The translations under genes were made by a program, and so were the position numbers. A stretch of DNA of 64,000 nt from assembly GCA_946800325.1 (NCBI GenBank), contig OX326956.1, positions 49,213,052-49,277,051 of the forward strand. The letters run 5' to 3'. Below, piece by piece: positions 1-11,114 of this stretch. Position 1 is the stretch's first letter. Each line of letters begins with the position of its first letter. Origin of the DNA: Luzula sylvatica (lineage: Eukaryota > Streptophyta > Magnoliopsida > Poales > Juncaceae). Below the pieces are notes generated by a model, which made no database searches, was not told where the DNA came from, and saw nothing but the letters and a program-made list of their open reading frames with translations.

Positions 1-113
1 GGAATTCAAAGTGGTAATAAATAATAATTAAAATAACAGTACAAAAAAAATGTACTTTTTGACAATTATTCTCTAAAAATTCAATTAAAGAAGAAGAAAA
101 AAAAAAATTATTA

Positions 114-1853
114 TTAGCAACCAATTCCTACAAGTATCTCATCAAGTAACAAATTGCAACTCGATAAACCGCCCCTACATAATCGTTCGACAAGCACGTA
201 ACATACCGATCCCTCCAAATCGTACAATCCCGTTTCGACCAATGAATTTAGAACGAGCAACGATTCATCTTCTTTTCCACACAAACAAAGTGACATCACC
301 AAATTATTCGTCGTTTCCTTCTTAGGCTTCTTGTTGTTTCTCAACATGGTTGCTAAAAAGGCCATGGCCTCTTCGGGCTTGCCGATTTTGCAGAAGCCAT
401 TTATCATACATTCATTTGTTCGTACAAAATTTTCCAATCCCTTCTCTTCCATGCATTTCATTAATTCGAGTGCATTTACCATTTTACCCTTTTCGGACAA
501 TGCCTCGATTATTGGATTGAAGGTCGATACAGTAGGCTCCAATCCACATGAAATTAACTTGTTGAAAAAGTTCATCGCTTTATCTACATCTCCAAGTTTG
601 CAAGAACCCTGAATAAGGGTATTGTACGTGATGACATCACGCGGAGTTCCTCTGTTGGGCATTTCATCGAACATCTTGATTGCTTCCTCAAGCTTTCCAT
701 GTAAACAAAATCCTGCTATCATAGCATTACAAGTACAAGTATTCCCCTTAAATCCCTTGTCAAGCATTTCATCGAACACCTTGTGTGCCATCCCCAAATC
801 CCCAATTTTGCAATACCCATTAATGACCATGCAATAACTATACTCATTGGGCACGATTCCATTACCCACCATCTCGTCCCAAACATTTTTTGCCTCTTCT
901 AGTCTTCCCATTTTACATAAACCATCTATTATCGTGCAATAAGTGACCAAATCAATTTTATAACCCCTAATTTTAATCTCATTGAAAATTCTCAACCCTT
1001 CTTCTCCCAACCCATTAACAAACAACCGATGTATCACAGTCTGGTACGTGTACAAATCTGGTACGACGCCAACCCCAATCATTAAATGCAACAATTGAGA
1101 AACCTTACCAAAATTCCCTTCGTTACAAAACCCATATACCAATTTCGTGAAAGCCACTATATCTGGTACCAATCCATTCTTTAACCCATCTTTCAAAAGC
1201 GAGTATGCTTCCATTAACTTGCCTTGCATACACAAAGCCTGGATGAGAAATCCAACGGTGGATCCGTCGCCAGGTGGCATCTTTTGGTAAATTTCAAAAA
1301 CAAGGTCAGGACGGTGAATTCGCAATGCGGCCGAGAGAGATAAATTGTACACTTGAATAGAAAAGTTAAAAGGGGCATTTGAGATCGAATTGAGAATGGT
1401 GGTCGTGAAATCTGATTTGTGTTTGGATGAGAGGAGGTAAACGAAGAAGGAGGTGAGTGAGGGTGAATCCAAAGGAGGGAACGGGAGGGTAACGGGCGGA
1501 AATTGTGAAAGAAAGAGAAGGTATCGGAGAGAAAGAAAAGTATGAGAGTAAGAAAGAGAAGAAAGAGTGCGTGTCACGCAGGAGGGGTGGAGAAGGAGAG
1601 AGGGAGAGTAAAGAGAAGAGAGGAGAGATTCAAACCTGGGCTTGGTCATAATAGTTTGGACAATAGATTTGGAGGTTTGGAAAAGAAGTGCTTCTTCATG
1701 GTTTTCTTGCGGTGGAAGAGAGGAGGAGGAGGTGGTGGCGGTGGTGCACAGGGAGTGTTTGTGGGAACGCCCAAGAGAGGTGGCGATGCGACGGAGAGGA
1801 AGCACCATTGTTGTTCTTCTGATTAAAGAGTGGACTAACCACAGAGCCCTCAT
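114..1853 (-). CDS. P-type pentatricopeptide repeat (PPR) protein, intact copy
   Basis: Intronless reading frame of 579 residues. The N-terminus (about residues 1-45) is rich in Arg, Ser, Thr and Leu with almost no acidic residues, as in a mitochondrial or plastid targeting peptide. From about residue 160 to 545 there are about ten tandem 35-residue helical repeats with the usual core (for example TYCTIIDGLCKMGRLEEA), so the protein belongs to the P subclass; no E, DYW or SMR tail is present. P-type PPR proteins bind organellar RNA one base per repeat and act in processing, stability or translation. The target was not decoded. The start at 1853 gives a full presequence, and a paralogue at 26551-28175 is frameshifted. 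Which organelle it enters is inference. Confidence 0.93.
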   Translation of the reverse strand: MRALWLVHSLIRRTTMVLPLRRIATSLGRSHKHSLCTTATTSSSSLPPQENHEEALLFQTSKSIVQTIMTKPRFESLLSSLYSPSLLLHPSCVTRTLSSLSYSHTFLSLRYLLFLSQFPPVTLPFPPLDSPSLTSFFVYLLSSKHKSDFTTTILNSISNAPFNFSIQVYNLSLSAALRIHRPDLVFEIYQKMPPGDGSTVGFLIQALCMQGKLMEAYSLLKDGLKNGLVPDIVAFTKLVYGFCNEGNFGKVSQLLHLMIGVGVVPDLYTYQTVIHRLFVNGLGEEGLRIFNEIKIRGYKIDLVTYCTIIDGLCKMGRLEEAKNVWDEMVGNGIVPNEYSYCMVINGYCKIGDLGMAHKVFDEMLDKGFKGNTCTCNAMIAGFCLHGKLEEAIKMFDEMPNRGTPRDVITYNTLIQGSCKLGDVDKAMNFFNKLISCGLEPTVSTFNPIIEALSEKGKMVNALELMKCMEEKGLENFVRTNECMINGFCKIGKPEEAMAFLATMLRNNKKPKKETTNNLVMSLCLCGKEDESLLVLNSLVETGLYDLEGSVCYVLVERLCRGGLSSCNLLLDEILVGIGC

Positions 1854-2296
1854 TCCCCTGAAGTAGAATAAGGGGGATGAAATAATTCATCAATTTGGGC
1901 TTAAAATACATAACCATTTTTCTATACTGAGCCATTCTGGCCCAAGTTTCTTAGAAAAGTTCTGAGTGTTGATAAAAAAAGTTATGTTTTTGATATTTTT
2001 CTTTTAATATTTTTTCTAGGATTCTTCTTAATAATTTAGAAAAATAAAATAAAAGGTCTCTAAATTATTAGTGCTTGATCTCAAATTTAGCAAGGGCACA
2101 AAGTATGTGATTACTTACTTTAGAAAAGGTAGTTGTTAGCAAACAAAATTGTCATGTTATTTACCTACAAAATGTGTGATCCCTTTTTTTTAGTTTCATA
2201 TCACATATAACTTTTATATAGGGAGAAGCATCTCTCTTTACAATTTTGTTATATGTATTTTTTTTTCAAGACGGATCTTGAGAGAAAATCAGTGCA
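1854..2296. other. AT-rich upstream flank of the PPR gene
   Basis: Non-coding DNA between the PPR start codon and exon-pair block 1. Its right part (from about 1990) also matches the DNA left of exon-pair block 2 (from about 5790), including a shared AATTTAGCAAGGGCACAAAG segment. An older duplication therefore lies inside the unit. I see no gene here. Confidence 0.6.
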
Positions 2297-2583
2297 ATGA
2301 GAGATTGGAGGAGATCAGAGTCATGTACGAAGGTACGTAAATAAAAAAATTGAGTTTTTTTTATCAATTTTATGTTGACAAAGGACTAGATTATTTTTCA
2401 TTCGTTATAAACTTGTAGTATTATTACTTGTGAACTGGCGATGATTTGTTCAATCGTATGAAATTTAAGTACTAATTAGTATCTCCGATTTGAATTATTA
2501 TTTTCCCTTAACAGTTGCAAGACATGAGTGACGGCGGCGGAACTCCCCGTAACTTTTTATTGTCGAATTGCTCTCATGAGTAG
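2297..2583 (+). other. Exon-like pair 1, copy A (unidentified)
   Basis: Two short open segments, 2297-2332 and 2515-2583, are separated by DNA with a GT donor (AAG/GTACGT) and an AG acceptor (AACAG/TTGCAA). Joined in phase 0 they would encode 34 residues, starting MRDWRRSESCTK and then LQDMSDGGGTPRNFLLSN, with a stop. Related pairs lie at 7083-7386 and 28596-28877, plus a broken one near 32090-32285. Indels between the second segments are multiples of three. I do not recognise the sequence. It could be a tiny gene, a remnant exon pair of a larger dead gene, or a conserved untranslated element. Confidence 0.35.
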
Positions 2584-3098
2584 ACCGCCACTTTAGCGAG
2601 TCTATTGAGGTTTAGGATTAGAAACTGCTGACTTTGAGATTAATTTATCAAACCCAAATTAGCCCTTTTCTTCCATACAAATTTAGCACGAATGAATTAT
2701 TGTAAATGCAGGTTATTTAGCCGTAGATCCACCAAATTTGCAGTTAAATGTGGAGTCCGGCATATCATAAACAGGATGGATGGTTTGTTTTTTGAGATTT
2801 TCATGTGGAAGTATGATTAAACTCTTTTTAGTTTATAAGATTTTTTAATTAGTCAAGGTACTAACTACATTACTAACTAAAAGTACACGTCATCAATAAA
2901 AACGTGACACGTGACCGTGACATTTTTTTATTTTGACCATAATTGTTCATTCTTTGTCACACGTGAGTACTTCAAACGCATGCCGCAAAAAAAAAATATA
3001 AATTATTATACGAAAGTATAAATCTAGTTCAAAATTATTTATACTAAATATTACTCATGTGAAAAAAAATGTATCTTAAAAAATGCATCACACATACA

Positions 3099-3371
3099 TA
3101 GGAATGTCAATGGGACAAGTAAAACCCGTATATGACGGTGCCCGGCCCAAAAGAGAGCGGGTAATACCCGAAAAAATACTCACATGGACAAGTAATTTTC
3201 AAAAATACCCATTCTATCCGAATTCAAAAATTATGAATGTATATTTTAGCTTCATATCACATATAACTTTTATATAAGGAGAAGAACATATAAATGTATT
3301 TTTTAGCTTCGTATCACATATAACTTTTAAACAGGGCAGGTAATGTCGGACCCGTCTCGTTGACATCCCTA
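3099..3371. mobile_element. hAT-type MITE, copy A
   Basis: Ends are inverted (TAGGAATGTCAA at left, TTGACATCCCTA at right) and flanked by near-identical 8-bp direct repeats (CACATACA and TACATACA). An 8-bp duplication and these TIRs fit a non-autonomous hAT element. It contains no gene; inside, a TTTTAGCTTC-type unit followed by ATATCACATATAAC occurs twice. The same element sits at the matching place in copy B (29377-29690), so it inserted before the duplication. Confidence 0.7.
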
Positions 3372-4373
3372 TACATACATAAAAGTAACATACATATACC
3401 AATATATAACATGTACTTTATTTATAAAAGATATAATATGCACCTAACTATGATACGTCTACAAATATATATAACAAGTCAAGCCCTATCATATACGTAA
3501 AAAGATATAACATGTACTTTATTTTAAAAAGATGTATCATCTAAGGATTCATTTTGTTCGTGTTTTGGAGAACTAATTACCATAAAGTATGTCAAAAAAA
3601 ATTCAATTCCAAGACATACTCTATTACAATGTTCGGTTGGTACATTTATTATTCCATCACAAATGTAAAAGTTTCTAATCGAATTTATTTACAGAAATCT
3701 TGACTTATTAATTTTTGAAAGAAATAAAAATATATTTCTTCTCATAAAAACATAGAAAAGTCATCAACTTTTGTGATAATTTTATTACCACCAGATAAAT
3801 TTAATTAATATTTTCTTACTTTTTTTTTAGTGTACAAACTAAATATGAAATCGGGAATCCATAAAGTTAATTCACAATCCAAATAGATCTTGCTTAACAT
3901 GGAGTCATTATGTTGAGCATGTCAAGATCAAATCATGTAAACATACAAGAAATCTTAAAAGAGAAAAGTGAAAATGCTAAACTGTTAATAGCTATGAAAT
4001 CGACCATACGGATTTGTAGTTGCGACTTACGAAAAACCTAGATAAATGAGGTCGTTGTTGGATTACTGAAAGGGGGGGGGGGGGTCGTTCCCGATCCTCG
4101 GGCTTTGATTGTTTCTTGCCGTTCTTTGATTGCCATATCTCAAATCAATCCAACAACAACGGTAGTTGCTCCAAATTGATACGGGGTTGATGTGGATTTT
4201 TACTATTGTTTAATATTTGATGCCTCGATCTTTGATATGCCTGCCGTAGGCCAGATCAAGAGAGGTATTTCATTCTCCTACTAATTAAATTCAAAGAGAG
4301 TATGAGTTTAGCTTCAGAAGTCTTGATCGAAGGCGAGAGAGTTTGATTTACTGAATGTTTTTTCTTTAGAGTA

Positions 4374-4614
4374 GTGATGTACATCCCCTAGTACTCTCCC
4401 CCCAAAGTCTTGATGACGTAGATATGGTTTAACATCATACAAATTAATACATAAATACTTGATTTAACATATTAATTTATGATTTAATTACCTTGATTTA
4501 TGATTGAACATTCAATTAAAATGTTAAATCATGAATTAATGTGTTAATTCTTAACGTGTTAAATCATATCTACGTCATCAAGCCTCTAGAGAAGAGTTGG
4601 GGGTATGTCCAACA
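4374..4614. mobile_element. Fold-back MITE (family 1), only in copy A
   Basis: The ends form an imperfect inverted repeat of about 55 bp: the left end contains CTTGATGACGTAGATATG, and the right end contains its near complement CATATCTACGTCATCAAG. The middle is AT-rich with repeated ATTAATTTATGATTTAA-like words. The matching spot in copy B (near 31180) lacks it. Related fold-back elements lie at 5962-6186 and 31681-31917. Confidence 0.7.
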
Positions 4615-4773
4615 TTTTCCTTTTCTTTATTATGATAATTCATAAAATACATATTATGAACTTTAACTCATAATCCTTTTTATATTTTTCTTTTTTTCTT
4701 TTCTAATATTTTTCTTACTTCAACTCTTTTATTTATCGAAGGCGAGAGAGATTGATTTACTGATAGTAATTTA

Positions 4774-5675
4774 TCTCTCTTTAAATAGAAGATAAATAGA
4801 GGATGGCTTTGATGTTCCACAATGAGTCACATCAACTCTTTGACTTTCTATTATATTATATTTTCAAATTTATTTTAGTATTTCTTTCAACATGTATTTG
4901 TAGTATTTCTACCAATATGATATTAAATAATTTTCATATTTGTTTTATAATATTCATTAATTTATTTTATGAAAACATAATAAAGAAAATCTTTCAACAT
5001 GTATTTGTAGTATTTCTATCAATATTCTATTAGTATGCTATTAAATAATTTTCATATTTGTTTAATAATATTCATTAATTTATTTTATGTAACATGTTTT
5101 TTTGTTTATTTTTATCTACGTGTCTAAATGTACTAATGTTATCTACATATACTATTGTAAAGTTGCATACCTTTTTTCTTTCCTTTAAATATAGGATTCA
5201 TATTTAATTTGCTTACATGTTTAATGTTATATACACTTATTAATGTCGTTTTGGCTATTTTGTTTATATCCATATACTTTTTTTTTCTTTTAAATATAGG
5301 GCCCATATTTAATTTACATTCATCCAAAATTTCATATTTTTTCTTTCCAACCTCATTATATTACTTCATCTCATTTTTTATGCAACATTTTTTTTTTAAT
5401 CTACATGTCTACACGTACTAATGTTATCTACATTTAGTAATGTCATTTTGTCTATGTTTTATTTTTATTATAGAAAAAAAATTATTTGTCATGTTTTCTT
5501 TACAACCTCATTAAATAATTTATCTTTTTATGTAATATGTTCATTTTTTGTTTTATTTGTATCTACACGTAGTAATTTTTTTTTACGATGTTTTATTTTT
5601 ATTATCGACAAAACAAACTATATGTATCAAAATATATTGCAAATATTCGCAGCGAAGCGCGAGTTTTCTTCCTGG
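4774..5675 (+). mobile_element. Non-autonomous Helitron-like element, only in copy A
   Basis: The element starts TCTCTCTTTAAATAG and ends with a short GC-rich hairpin (TTCGCAGCGAAGCGCGAG), then an AT-rich spacer and CTGG followed by host T. TC at the 5' end, CTRR at the 3' end, a 3' hairpin and insertion at an A/T step without target duplication are the Helitron signature. Copy B has an uninterrupted sequence there (GAGAGTAATAGTTAATAATT). No Rep/helicase is encoded. An internal segment of about 105 bp is tandemly repeated (about 4885-4990 and 4992-5090, beginning CTTTCAACATGTATTTGTAG). Confidence 0.72.
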
Positions 5676-5961
5676 TAGTTAATAATTTGATGAATGTTTT
5701 TCTTATTATGATAATTCACAAAATACGCATTAGGAATTTTGAACTCATTTTTTTATTTTTTTTAAAATATTTTTCTTACTTTAACTTTTTTTTTAATATT
5801 TTATTGTAGGTTTCTTCTTAATAGTCTAAAAGAAAATAAAAGGTTTCTTAATTAATTGCGCGTAATATCAAATTTAGCAAGGGCACAAAGTATATGACTA
5901 CTCATTCGTATCTTTCTAGGTTTATGTACTAACGATCTCTACCCTTTTATATATAAAAAAA

Positions 5962-6186
5962 ATGGAAAATATTGGGCATCCCCAGTAATCTCCCTCACAT
6001 TTCTCATAACGATCTCTACCCTTTTATGATGTGACACTTTAATGAAATGTTAAAACATAAATTAACATACTTAAATCAAAAATTAAGATGTTAAATCATA
6101 AATTAAATTGTAAAATCAAATTTAAAAAAATATATATGTCATGTCATCAAATATTGATTGTGGAAGGGTACAAGAGGACATTCATC
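5962..6186. mobile_element. Fold-back MITE (family 1), copy A, ancestral position
   Basis: The left end carries ATATTGGGCATCCCC and the right end GGACATTCATCAC. The AT-rich core has the same ATTAACATACTTAAA words as the matching element at 31681-31917 in copy B. Being at the same place in both copies, it inserted before the large duplication. It is non-coding. Confidence 0.55.
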
Positions 6187-6282
6187 ACTACTTAAAAGTA
6201 GTTAGCAAACCAAATTATCATGTTGTGCACCTACAAATGTATGATGCTTTCTTTTAGTTTCGTATCACACATGACTTTTAAC

Positions 6283-6998
6283 CAGTGTTCCAGAAATCGG
6301 TCTTGGCGGCCGATTAATCGGCGATTAATCGCTCCTCGATGGTCAGCCGTCGAGATAACCGCCTTGGCGTTTTGTGCTTGGCGGATTCCGCCAAGCGGCC
6401 GCCAAGGGTCCGCCAAGACCGCCAATCCACTGCCGGGCCGATTTTTAGAAGTGTTTATTTTTTTTATTTTTTTTTATTGCCAACGGGTCCAAAGCCTAGT
6501 TAGCTGAATGTGAAGCACAAAAAATCTTGTGAGAGGTTGTGGGATACTATTTGTACAAAAAATCATATATATATGTATCGTTTCATTTCTTTTTTCTCGT
6601 TTTTTTCTCTTCGTCCAAAACATTATTTATTTTCCTGTATCGTTTCTCGCAACTGGGGACAGGCATGAAACAAAAACATTCTTGTTCATTTTTTTCTCTC
6701 TCTTCTTTTCATGATAATGTTATGTTATTTGAAATTTTATTACGTTATTCGGATATCATTTATGTTATTTAAATAATTATTTGAGTTTATGTTAGTTTAG
6801 TGGCGTAGTGTATTTTGTTACTTAAATTATTCAAAACTTATTAAAAAATATGTGATTTGTAATTTTGTTTAATTAATTTAAATATAAAAAATAAAAAATA
6901 AAAATCCGCCGAGATCCGCCGAGATTCCCGATTAATCATCATTGGCGCTTGATGGTCGTCTGCCGACTAGCGAGCGCCAAGCGATTTCTGGAACATTT
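6283..6998. mobile_element. Non-autonomous hAT-like element (0.7 kb), only in copy A
   Basis: It starts CAGTGTTCCAGAAATCGG and ends CGATTTCTGGAACATTT, giving a 14-bp perfect inverted core (TGTTCCAGAAATCG) inside longer imperfect GC-rich TIRs with repeated CGATTAATCG and CCGCCAAG words. A CAGTG start is typical of hAT. The flanks carry similar CTTTTAAC and CTCTTTAAC words, a likely degenerate 8-bp target duplication. Copy B has the unoccupied site near 32000. The centre is AT-rich and shows no transposase. Confidence 0.72.
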
Positions 6999-7082
6999 CT
7001 CTTTAACAGAGAGAAGCATTTCTCTTTACAAGTTTCTTGCATGCATTTTTTTCAAGCCAAATCTTAACTGAAAATCAAATCA

Positions 7083-7386
7083 ATGAGAGATTGGAGGATA
7101 TCAAAGACAAGTACGAAGGTACATACAAATTACAAACTTCAAGTTCTTTTTATTAATTTTATGTTAACGAAGGACTACATGTCTACATGGTACTATTTTT
7201 ACTTGTTAATTCGCCATGATTTGATCAATCGTATGGAACCTTAAGTTTCAAAATAATATCTTAAATAAGATTATACCTCCAGTGCTAATGTCCAATTTGA
7301 AATTTGTTTTTTTTTTCTTTCTCAAACAGTTGCAAGATATAAGTGACGGGGGAACTCCCCGCAACTTCTTCTTGCCCAAAGCATGA
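7083..7386 (+). other. Exon-like pair 2, copy A (unidentified)
   Basis: Paralogue of the pair at 2297-2583: segments 7083-7118 and 7330-7386 with donor AAG/GTACAT and acceptor AACAG/TTGCAA. The joined frame would read MRDWRISKTSTK, then LQDISDGGTPRNFFLPKA and a stop. Relative to pair 1 the length change in the second segment is one codon, which keeps the frame. Its function is unknown. Confidence 0.35.
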
Positions 7387-7887
7387 AATTCCTTCTATTT
7401 TAGAGGATTCTCGATCATTGGTTTAACGAGCTTTAGGATTCAGGGACTACTGTTCTTGAAATCAAACTTTGAATGCTTTGACCAATTTATCTGTTGAACT
7501 TGTTTAAGATCAAATGATAAAAAATGGATTAAATGATATTTAGTTTGTTTTGTACGTTCAAATGTAAAACCTTTTAGTTTTTTTAGTCTATAAGATTTTC
7601 AATTCAATCAAATTATTACAGGTATTAGTTGTTAAATTTGTTTGATTCTATAAAATAAATTCAGTCCTTGATTCTTATCAATGTAGATTTTATAAAAATT
7701 GGCAACAGAGAATAACATTGATATTGCATAGAATTTTCCCAAACTTATAAACTCCACCAAAGAATAAAAACAACAGAAAAAAAAAAAGAACAAAGCAATG
7801 TGCTTTGTTTGTTATTATTTGGTCTATTTGGTCTTCGTTTCTTAGTAGAATATCATCGATTGCACGAGAGGAATGAAAAAACGAGGC
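7387..7887. other. Non-coding DNA downstream of the E2-C gene, copy A
   Basis: AT-rich DNA that would contain the 3' untranslated region of the minus-strand E2 gene. No gene or repeat beyond the segmental duplication is visible. Confidence 0.6.
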
Positions 7888-9199
7888 TTAAAGAGGCTTA
7901 TAGTGCTGCTCCACCATTTTTCTGAACTCTGCAACAAGATAGAAAAACAAAACTTAGTAAAATTACATGAAAAAAGACATTGCAAAAAAGAAAAATATTT
8001 CACCTTCTTGATTAAACCATAGCGAAGCGGCTTGAGTGTTGAGAGGCGAATCATTGTTTGGCTCTGCAATTGTCCATTCATATCAACCAATTATTATAAA
8101 ATTGTACTAATCATTTATCATACAAATCTCTAATTGATCAAAAATTACCTCCCAAAAGACTCTGAATTGAGAGAAGAATGGTTCTGACATCATAAGCGCT
8201 CGACCATTTATCCTAAATTATCAAAAATAATGCATTAATAAATCATACGAAATTATAAAAGTAATGCCAATTATGAAGAACCTGGAGGATATCGAGGCAA
8301 ATGTTGCCGTGTAGGTCAACATTAGGGTGATAACAAGGGCTTTCGAACTTGACTTTAGGAGGCTTGAAAGGGTAATCGGTGTTAAACGCGAGAGAGAGTT
8401 TATACACCATTCCTTCATAGACTGTACCGTTGCTCCCGTTTATTGTTCCTCTCCAGTGAAATATGTCGTCTCCCTCTGGAAACGCAGAAATTCCTGGATC
8501 TCCAGACATCTGTTTTCGAATTTGAATCAGTAAATTTTACGCTAAATTAAAATTATTGAGTAAATTGGATAAGATCTGATTTTTTTTAGGGATTTGGACT
8601 TACCATAAGTGACATCAACTCTGTCTGAAGCCTGTTTTTCGAAAAAAAATAAATAAATAAAGGATAGTTAGTAAATAAATATTAAGTAGTAAATAAGTTT
8701 GTAATGAAAGGAATTGATTTGGGTTTAATTTAGTGCAAGAGGCATTTCAACAAACACTTTCACTGCATATTTAATTCAACTTTTAAAACCACGAGAATCT
8801 AAATTTGACTCGATTTACTCTTACTGGTAGAGAATATCTGCAAAAACATTGTGTGCTTTACTTAAAAAGTCTCAAATTTTACAAAATCAACAAGTGTATG
8901 GAAAAGAATTTATTCATATAAGGTCATCTCTCCTAGTAAATGCATAAATTGAAGAGATCCATGCGCTTTCAAGACAGATCTATCCATTCCAGGCCAAACT
9001 GGACATGATCACGCCTCTTTGCATCATATAGAAAAAAAATCAAGAACGTAAATCAGTAAAGGGGAACAAATAGAAACCTTTTCAGCACGGACTGACGATC
9101 TGTGCCTTTGGATTGCAGAGAAGTGTGCTTGGCAGATGGTGCGGCCATTGAAGGCACGTTGCTTTGCGCATCTTGCATTTCTTGATTTTCCCTTGGCAT
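7888..9199 (-). CDS. E2-C type ubiquitin-conjugating enzyme (UBC19/UBC20-like), copy A
   Basis: Six exons on the minus strand: 9078-9199, 8604-8631, 8282-8509, 8149-8212, 8004-8063 and 7888-7928. Total 543 nt, 180 residues, with every junction keeping frame. The UBC fold carries PGISAFPEGDDIFHWRGTI, an HPN motif at residues 111-113 and the catalytic Cys at 121 in HGNICLDILQ. The N-terminal extension ending DRQSVLKRLQ and the overall length match plant UBC19/UBC20, homologues of UbcH10. These E2s charge ubiquitin for the anaphase-promoting complex to degrade cyclins. Residue 164 is Phe (LWFNQEE), where copy B and, from memory, Arabidopsis have Ser. The upstream region holds a GA tract at about 9306-9323. 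Confidence 0.93.
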
Positions 9200-9479
9200 T
9201 TTCGACTACTTCTTGGTCTCGATTAGTGCTATGGCTAGCTTAATCTTTCTTTCTCGTGCTGTTCCTCTTCAATTCTTTAGATCAAAGAGAAGGGGAAAGA
9301 ACGAGAGAGAGAGAGAGAGAGAGAAGGGGGTGGGTGGGAATATAAAGAGGAGAGAGGTTTATAAAAGAAATGAAATTTTCTGAGGAGGATTCTTTCCTTT
9401 ATTTTTGTTTTGTTCTTCTTCTTTTTTTCAAATTAAACGACCGTTAAGGGAAGGGGCACACGGAACAAACGGTCAATTT

Positions 9480-10638
9480 TTTTGAAAACCAAGGTACATG
9501 TACAGGGATCTGGTCAGACTAGGGTTTTAAAAATAAAAATAAAAAATCAAAGGAAAATTGAGCAATTTTGTAGGATTTGTATGAGGATTCTGAATATAAG
9601 CAATTTAAAATGTTTTCTGCTTTTGTTATGAAATGCAAAAAAAAATTGTAGATTTTTAAGGAGTAATTATACATGTGATGTGAGACATGTGACTATGTAT
9701 GGATGTGAAATACGTAAAATAATCCAATAATTATGTTTTTAGTAATATTTCATAACTACTAGAGACTGCGTATCAAAAATTCGTTACCGACAGATTGTAA
9801 AAATCTGATGGATTAATCACCTTTAAAAATGTATATTACCGGTTTCAAAAATAATAATAAATATCACCGGATTCTAAAACCCGACGTTTGAATTAATCAC
9901 TGAATTTCAACAATTTGATGATTTAATTTGAGTTCATTATATTTCAATTAATTAGTAGTCGTTAAAAAAATAATGAAAATCACCGAATTTTTAAAATCAG
10001 GTGCTCAAATGCAAAGGAAAATCTAGGTTCATAAAAATTTGTCACAAACAACAAAAAAATGAATCACGCGTTTATAATTGGGATTGCCGCTCATTTTTTG
10101 GGACCGTATTTTTAAAATCCGATAGTTTTTTCAATAATTTGTTTTGCTTTTTTTATCATATAATACCTATTCCATTATTCATAAATTATAAATGATGTAT
10201 ATGGTTAATAATATAATATGAAATATTTATTAAATCTGTTTTTTTTTAATTTATATCACAAATAATATATGCCTCATTCTCTTTATATTTTTGTTTTGGA
10301 AATTTCGTTAGTTTTTTTCTTTATTCAGTTATGAAAAGAAATGATAAAGCAAATGTTTGGAATCAAATAAATAGCAACTATAACTAATACTTTCTCCATG
10401 GATGACATACAAATGTTTGGACATTGTTTCTTTGTTTTCTTGTTCACTTAACGCTAAAAATCCATGTAACAGTATATTGTGTATTTTGAGCACATTTTTA
10501 CTGTGTATGTAACTAAATGTTTGATATGTTTTGTATATGTTTAGTGTAAAACTTTGTTTTCATATATTTTCTCGGTGGAACTTGGGCCGGCGACCAAGTG
10601 ACCCCGTCGTGCCCCTTCCACGTAACCGTCCTGGCAAA
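9480..10638. other. Non-coding DNA with degenerate palindromic repeats
   Basis: Between about 9780 and 10125 several short inverted words recur (CACCGGATTCTAAAACCCGA, CCGTATTTTTAAAATCCGA, CACCGAATTTTTAAAATCAG), resembling subterminal repeats of CACTA-type transposons. Copy B has the same region (34660-35015), so it predates the duplication. No transposon ends or genes were located. Confidence 0.35.
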
Positions 10639-11114
10639 TTGTATACAAGTCAAGTCAGACAAACGGTTCGACAAGTGATAATTTTGATGATTATAATTGA
10701 AATTTCCATACACTTGTCATACGGAAAACGCGTCAATTGTCTGGATCTCCCCTCCAAATAAACGCCTTTTATCGGTCAAATTCAAGTCTCGACGCTTATA
10801 TTTTTTTAGTGAAATGCAGAGAGAGATATTAAGAGGCATACGAATATAATGACACAAATACTTGACAATATGGTATGTCGTGTATTTTTGTCATGATTGA
10901 ATTGATTCCCTCCGATACACTATTTCGAGTAAAGAAGAAGAGAGAAAAAAATAAATATGGCCGAAACGATTACAATTTAACTTGCATTCTTTGTTTGATC
11001 TTTATGAAACTTTCAGTTTTATAATAGACAGTCACATAAATTTGATGTAATATCATGAGAAAAATGTTCTACTGCTTTGGTTATGAAATGCAAAAAGGTT
11101 TGTAGATATTTTGA

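Noticed and set aside
1542..1866. Plus-strand frames opposite the PPR gene (Gly/Arg-rich)
   Set aside because: They are the complement of the PPR presequence (Ser/Pro/Leu codons) and occur equally in both paralogues.
4072..4084. Run of about 13 G as a possible structured element
   Set aside because: It is a simple homopolymer. The copy B counterpart has only four G, so it looks like slippage or sequencing noise.
6220..6507. Frames across the GC-rich end of the hAT-like element
   Set aside because: They span the element boundary and reflect its GC-rich inverted repeats, not a transposase.
10513..10761. Short frames just left of the retrotransposon
   Set aside because: The copy B version has indels that shift the frame and no homology is recognisable; part of this DNA is repeated at 20054.
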